A stretch of DNA of 5,838 nt from Micrococcales bacterium (GTDB lineage: Bacteria > Actinomycetota > Actinomycetes > Actinomycetales > Cellulomonadaceae). Both the position numbers and the translations under genes were made by a program. Of this stretch, positions 4,889 through 5,838 are shown one piece after another (positions within the stretch are counted from its first letter, which is position 1; every line of letters starts with the position of its first letter). The notes under the pieces were generated by a model. It saw only the letters and a program-made list of their open reading frames with translations. It ran no database searches and was not told the DNA's origin. The stretch lies in the NCBI GenBank assembly GCA_009783975.1, contig WRCL01000136.1, forward strand, positions 1 to 5,838, read 5' to 3'.

Positions 4889-5838
4889 GAACGCCGGCGG
4901 TGAGAAGGGCGCTGGTCGCGCTGCTTGTGGTGCTTGTCGCAGGTGCGGCGTGGGTGGTCGCCTCACGGATGGAGTCGCCGGACCAGGCGGCAGCCCGGGC
5001 GGTGCCGCCTGCGCCTGTGCCGGTTGTGGCGCAGGTGCACAGCGGGTTCCTCGCGGCAGGAATCACCGTCGCGATGACGGCCGAACGCGAGGAGAAACGC
5101 GCCGTCAACCCCCCGGCAGAGCTGGCGGGGGTCGTCACAGGCCAGGTGCTGGCCCCCGGTGCTGTCCTTGCCCCCGGTGCTGTGGCACTGCGGGTCGACG
5201 GAAGGCCTGTGTTCGCCATTCCCGGGTCGTTCCCTCTGTACCGGGACATCGCCCCTGGTGACGATGGTGACGACGTCACGGCTGTGCAACAGGGCCTCAA
5301 ACAGGCCGGGTGGTACAAAGGCCAGGTCAACGGCCGTGACGGGCCTGGGACCCAGGCGGCTGTCACCGCGATGTACAAAGCAGCCGGGCATGTCGCGCCA
5401 CGTGCCACGGCCACAGGCGACGGGGCACCGCCGGTTGCCGGGGGTCCGCTGGTCCTGCGCACCGAGGTCCTCGTCGTGGGGACCCTCCCGGCGACGGTCG
5501 AGTCTGTCGCCCCGGTCGGATCACGGATCGGCGCCGACAACCCGCCGCTGGTGCTGACCTCTGGCGAGGTCGTGCTGCGCACCGGTGTGCCCATCGTCGC
5601 GGTCGGCGTGCTCGTCGAGGGCGCGGCCGCGACCTTCACCGCTGACGGCGGTGCACCGGGTCAGGCCACGGTCACCACCGTTTTCCGCGACAGCTCCGCT
5701 GGCGAGGCCGAGATCGTCCTCACGGTCACGCAAGGCCGCATCACCCCAGGGACCACGTACACCGTCTCCGCGCCGAACCCGGCCAACGAGACCGGGTCGA
5801 ACCTGCTCGTCCCGATCACAGCGGTCGTCACACGTGCC
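4885..5838 (+). CDS. Membrane-anchored HlyD/MacA-like adaptor with peptidoglycan-binding_1 domain, truncated at right edge
   Basis: 318 codons open to the window end, starting at a GTG that overlaps the previous stop (GTGA, 4885-4888). An alternative GTG lies at 4900. Residues 9-26 are a single hydrophobic helix after RTPAVRR, serving as signal anchor. Residues 80-125 look like a lipoyl/barrel-sandwich segment (GVVTGQVLAPGAV, then VDGRPVFAIPGS, PLYRDIAPGDDG). Residues 125-168 match a peptidoglycan-binding_1 repeat (DDVTAVQQGLKQAGWY, then NGRDGPGTQAAVTAMYKAAG). The remainder is beta-rich adaptor sequence. In actinobacteria such proteins usually precede the ATPase and permease of a MacB-like ABC exporter and bridge the permease to the cell wall; those genes would lie beyond 5838. 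Coupling to the lipoprotein implies that both act in the same envelope complex. An exact 6-residue duplication, LAPGAV LAPGAV, is at 89-100. Confidence 0.87.
   Translation, partial: MRTPAVRRALVALLVVLVAGAAWVVASRMESPDQAAARAVPPAPVPVVAQVHSGFLAAGITVAMTAEREEKRAVNPPAELAGVVTGQVLAPGAVLAPGAVALRVDGRPVFAIPGSFPLYRDIAPGDDGDDVTAVQQGLKQAGWYKGQVNGRDGPGTQAAVTAMYKAAGHVAPRATATGDGAPPVAGGPLVLRTEVLVVGTLPATVESVAPVGSRIGADNPPLVLTSGEVVLRTGVPIVAVGVLVEGAAATFTADGGAPGQATVTTVFRDSSAGEAEIVLTVTQGRITPGTTYTVSAPNPANETGSNLLVPITAVVTRA
5149..5184 (+). repeat. Two tandem 18-bp units encoding LAPGAV twice
   Basis: Units 5149-5166 and 5167-5184 share GCCCCCGGTGCTGT exactly (5152-5165 and 5170-5183) and encode LAPGAV LAPGAV inside the lipoyl-like part of the adaptor. 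The period keeps the frame. It may be a recent slippage duplication or a normal two-strand repeat of the barrel. Confidence 0.7.

Noticed and set aside
4404..5639. 411-residue open frame on the minus strand
   Set aside because: Antisense to the lipoprotein and adaptor genes. Low-complexity Ser/Thr/Arg composition and no motifs.

Overview
The window looks like chromosomal DNA of a high-GC Gram-positive bacterium (Actinobacteria). The reasons are the G/C-dominated third codon positions, the frequent GTG starts, the PknB-type kinase chemistry and a 4-bp translational overlap between genes. The protein flavour recalls Micrococcales such as the Cellulomonas group, but that is an inference. No mobile-element gene, tRNA, rRNA or CRISPR array is visible.

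Layout. (1) Positions 1-918, minus strand: the N-terminal 306 codons of an integral-membrane acyltransferase-3 (OafA/YrhL type), cut by the left edge. (2) Positions 919-1481: a 563-bp divergent intergenic region with no convincing gene. It holds a perfect 36-bp inverted repeat with a 5-nt loop (1226-1302), built from four copies of TGTTCGACAG, and a 59-nt segment (1112-1170) that is 81% identical, without gaps, to the extreme 5' end of the acyltransferase reading frame (856-914). A third, weaker copy may lie at about 1005-1046. (3) Positions 1482-3860, plus strand: an unusual fusion protein. It has a complete Hsp70/DnaK-type actin-fold ATPase domain, then a PknB-like Ser/Thr kinase domain in the place of the Hsp70 substrate-binding domain, then a proline-rich linker and one C-terminal membrane helix. 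(4) Positions about 3999-4888, plus: a secreted lipoprotein of unrecognised family. Its best start (SD plus ATG at 3999) is one base out of frame with the body of the gene at an A5 run. (5) Positions 4885-5838, plus: the start of a membrane-anchored, HlyD/MacA-like adaptor with a peptidoglycan-binding_1 domain, overlapping the lipoprotein stop by GTGA and cut by the right edge.

How the genes may work together. The lipoprotein and adaptor are almost certainly one transcription unit, with a good promoter candidate at 3880-3908. Adaptors of this type usually precede the ATPase and permease genes of a MacB-like ABC exporter, which would lie to the right of this window. The kinase fusion sits immediately upstream in the same direction and is membrane tethered, so it could regulate envelope or export functions. 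That link is inference from position only. The most noteworthy items are the Hsp70-kinase fusion with its altered kinase motifs, the large perfect palindrome, and the frame discrepancy at the lipoprotein start.
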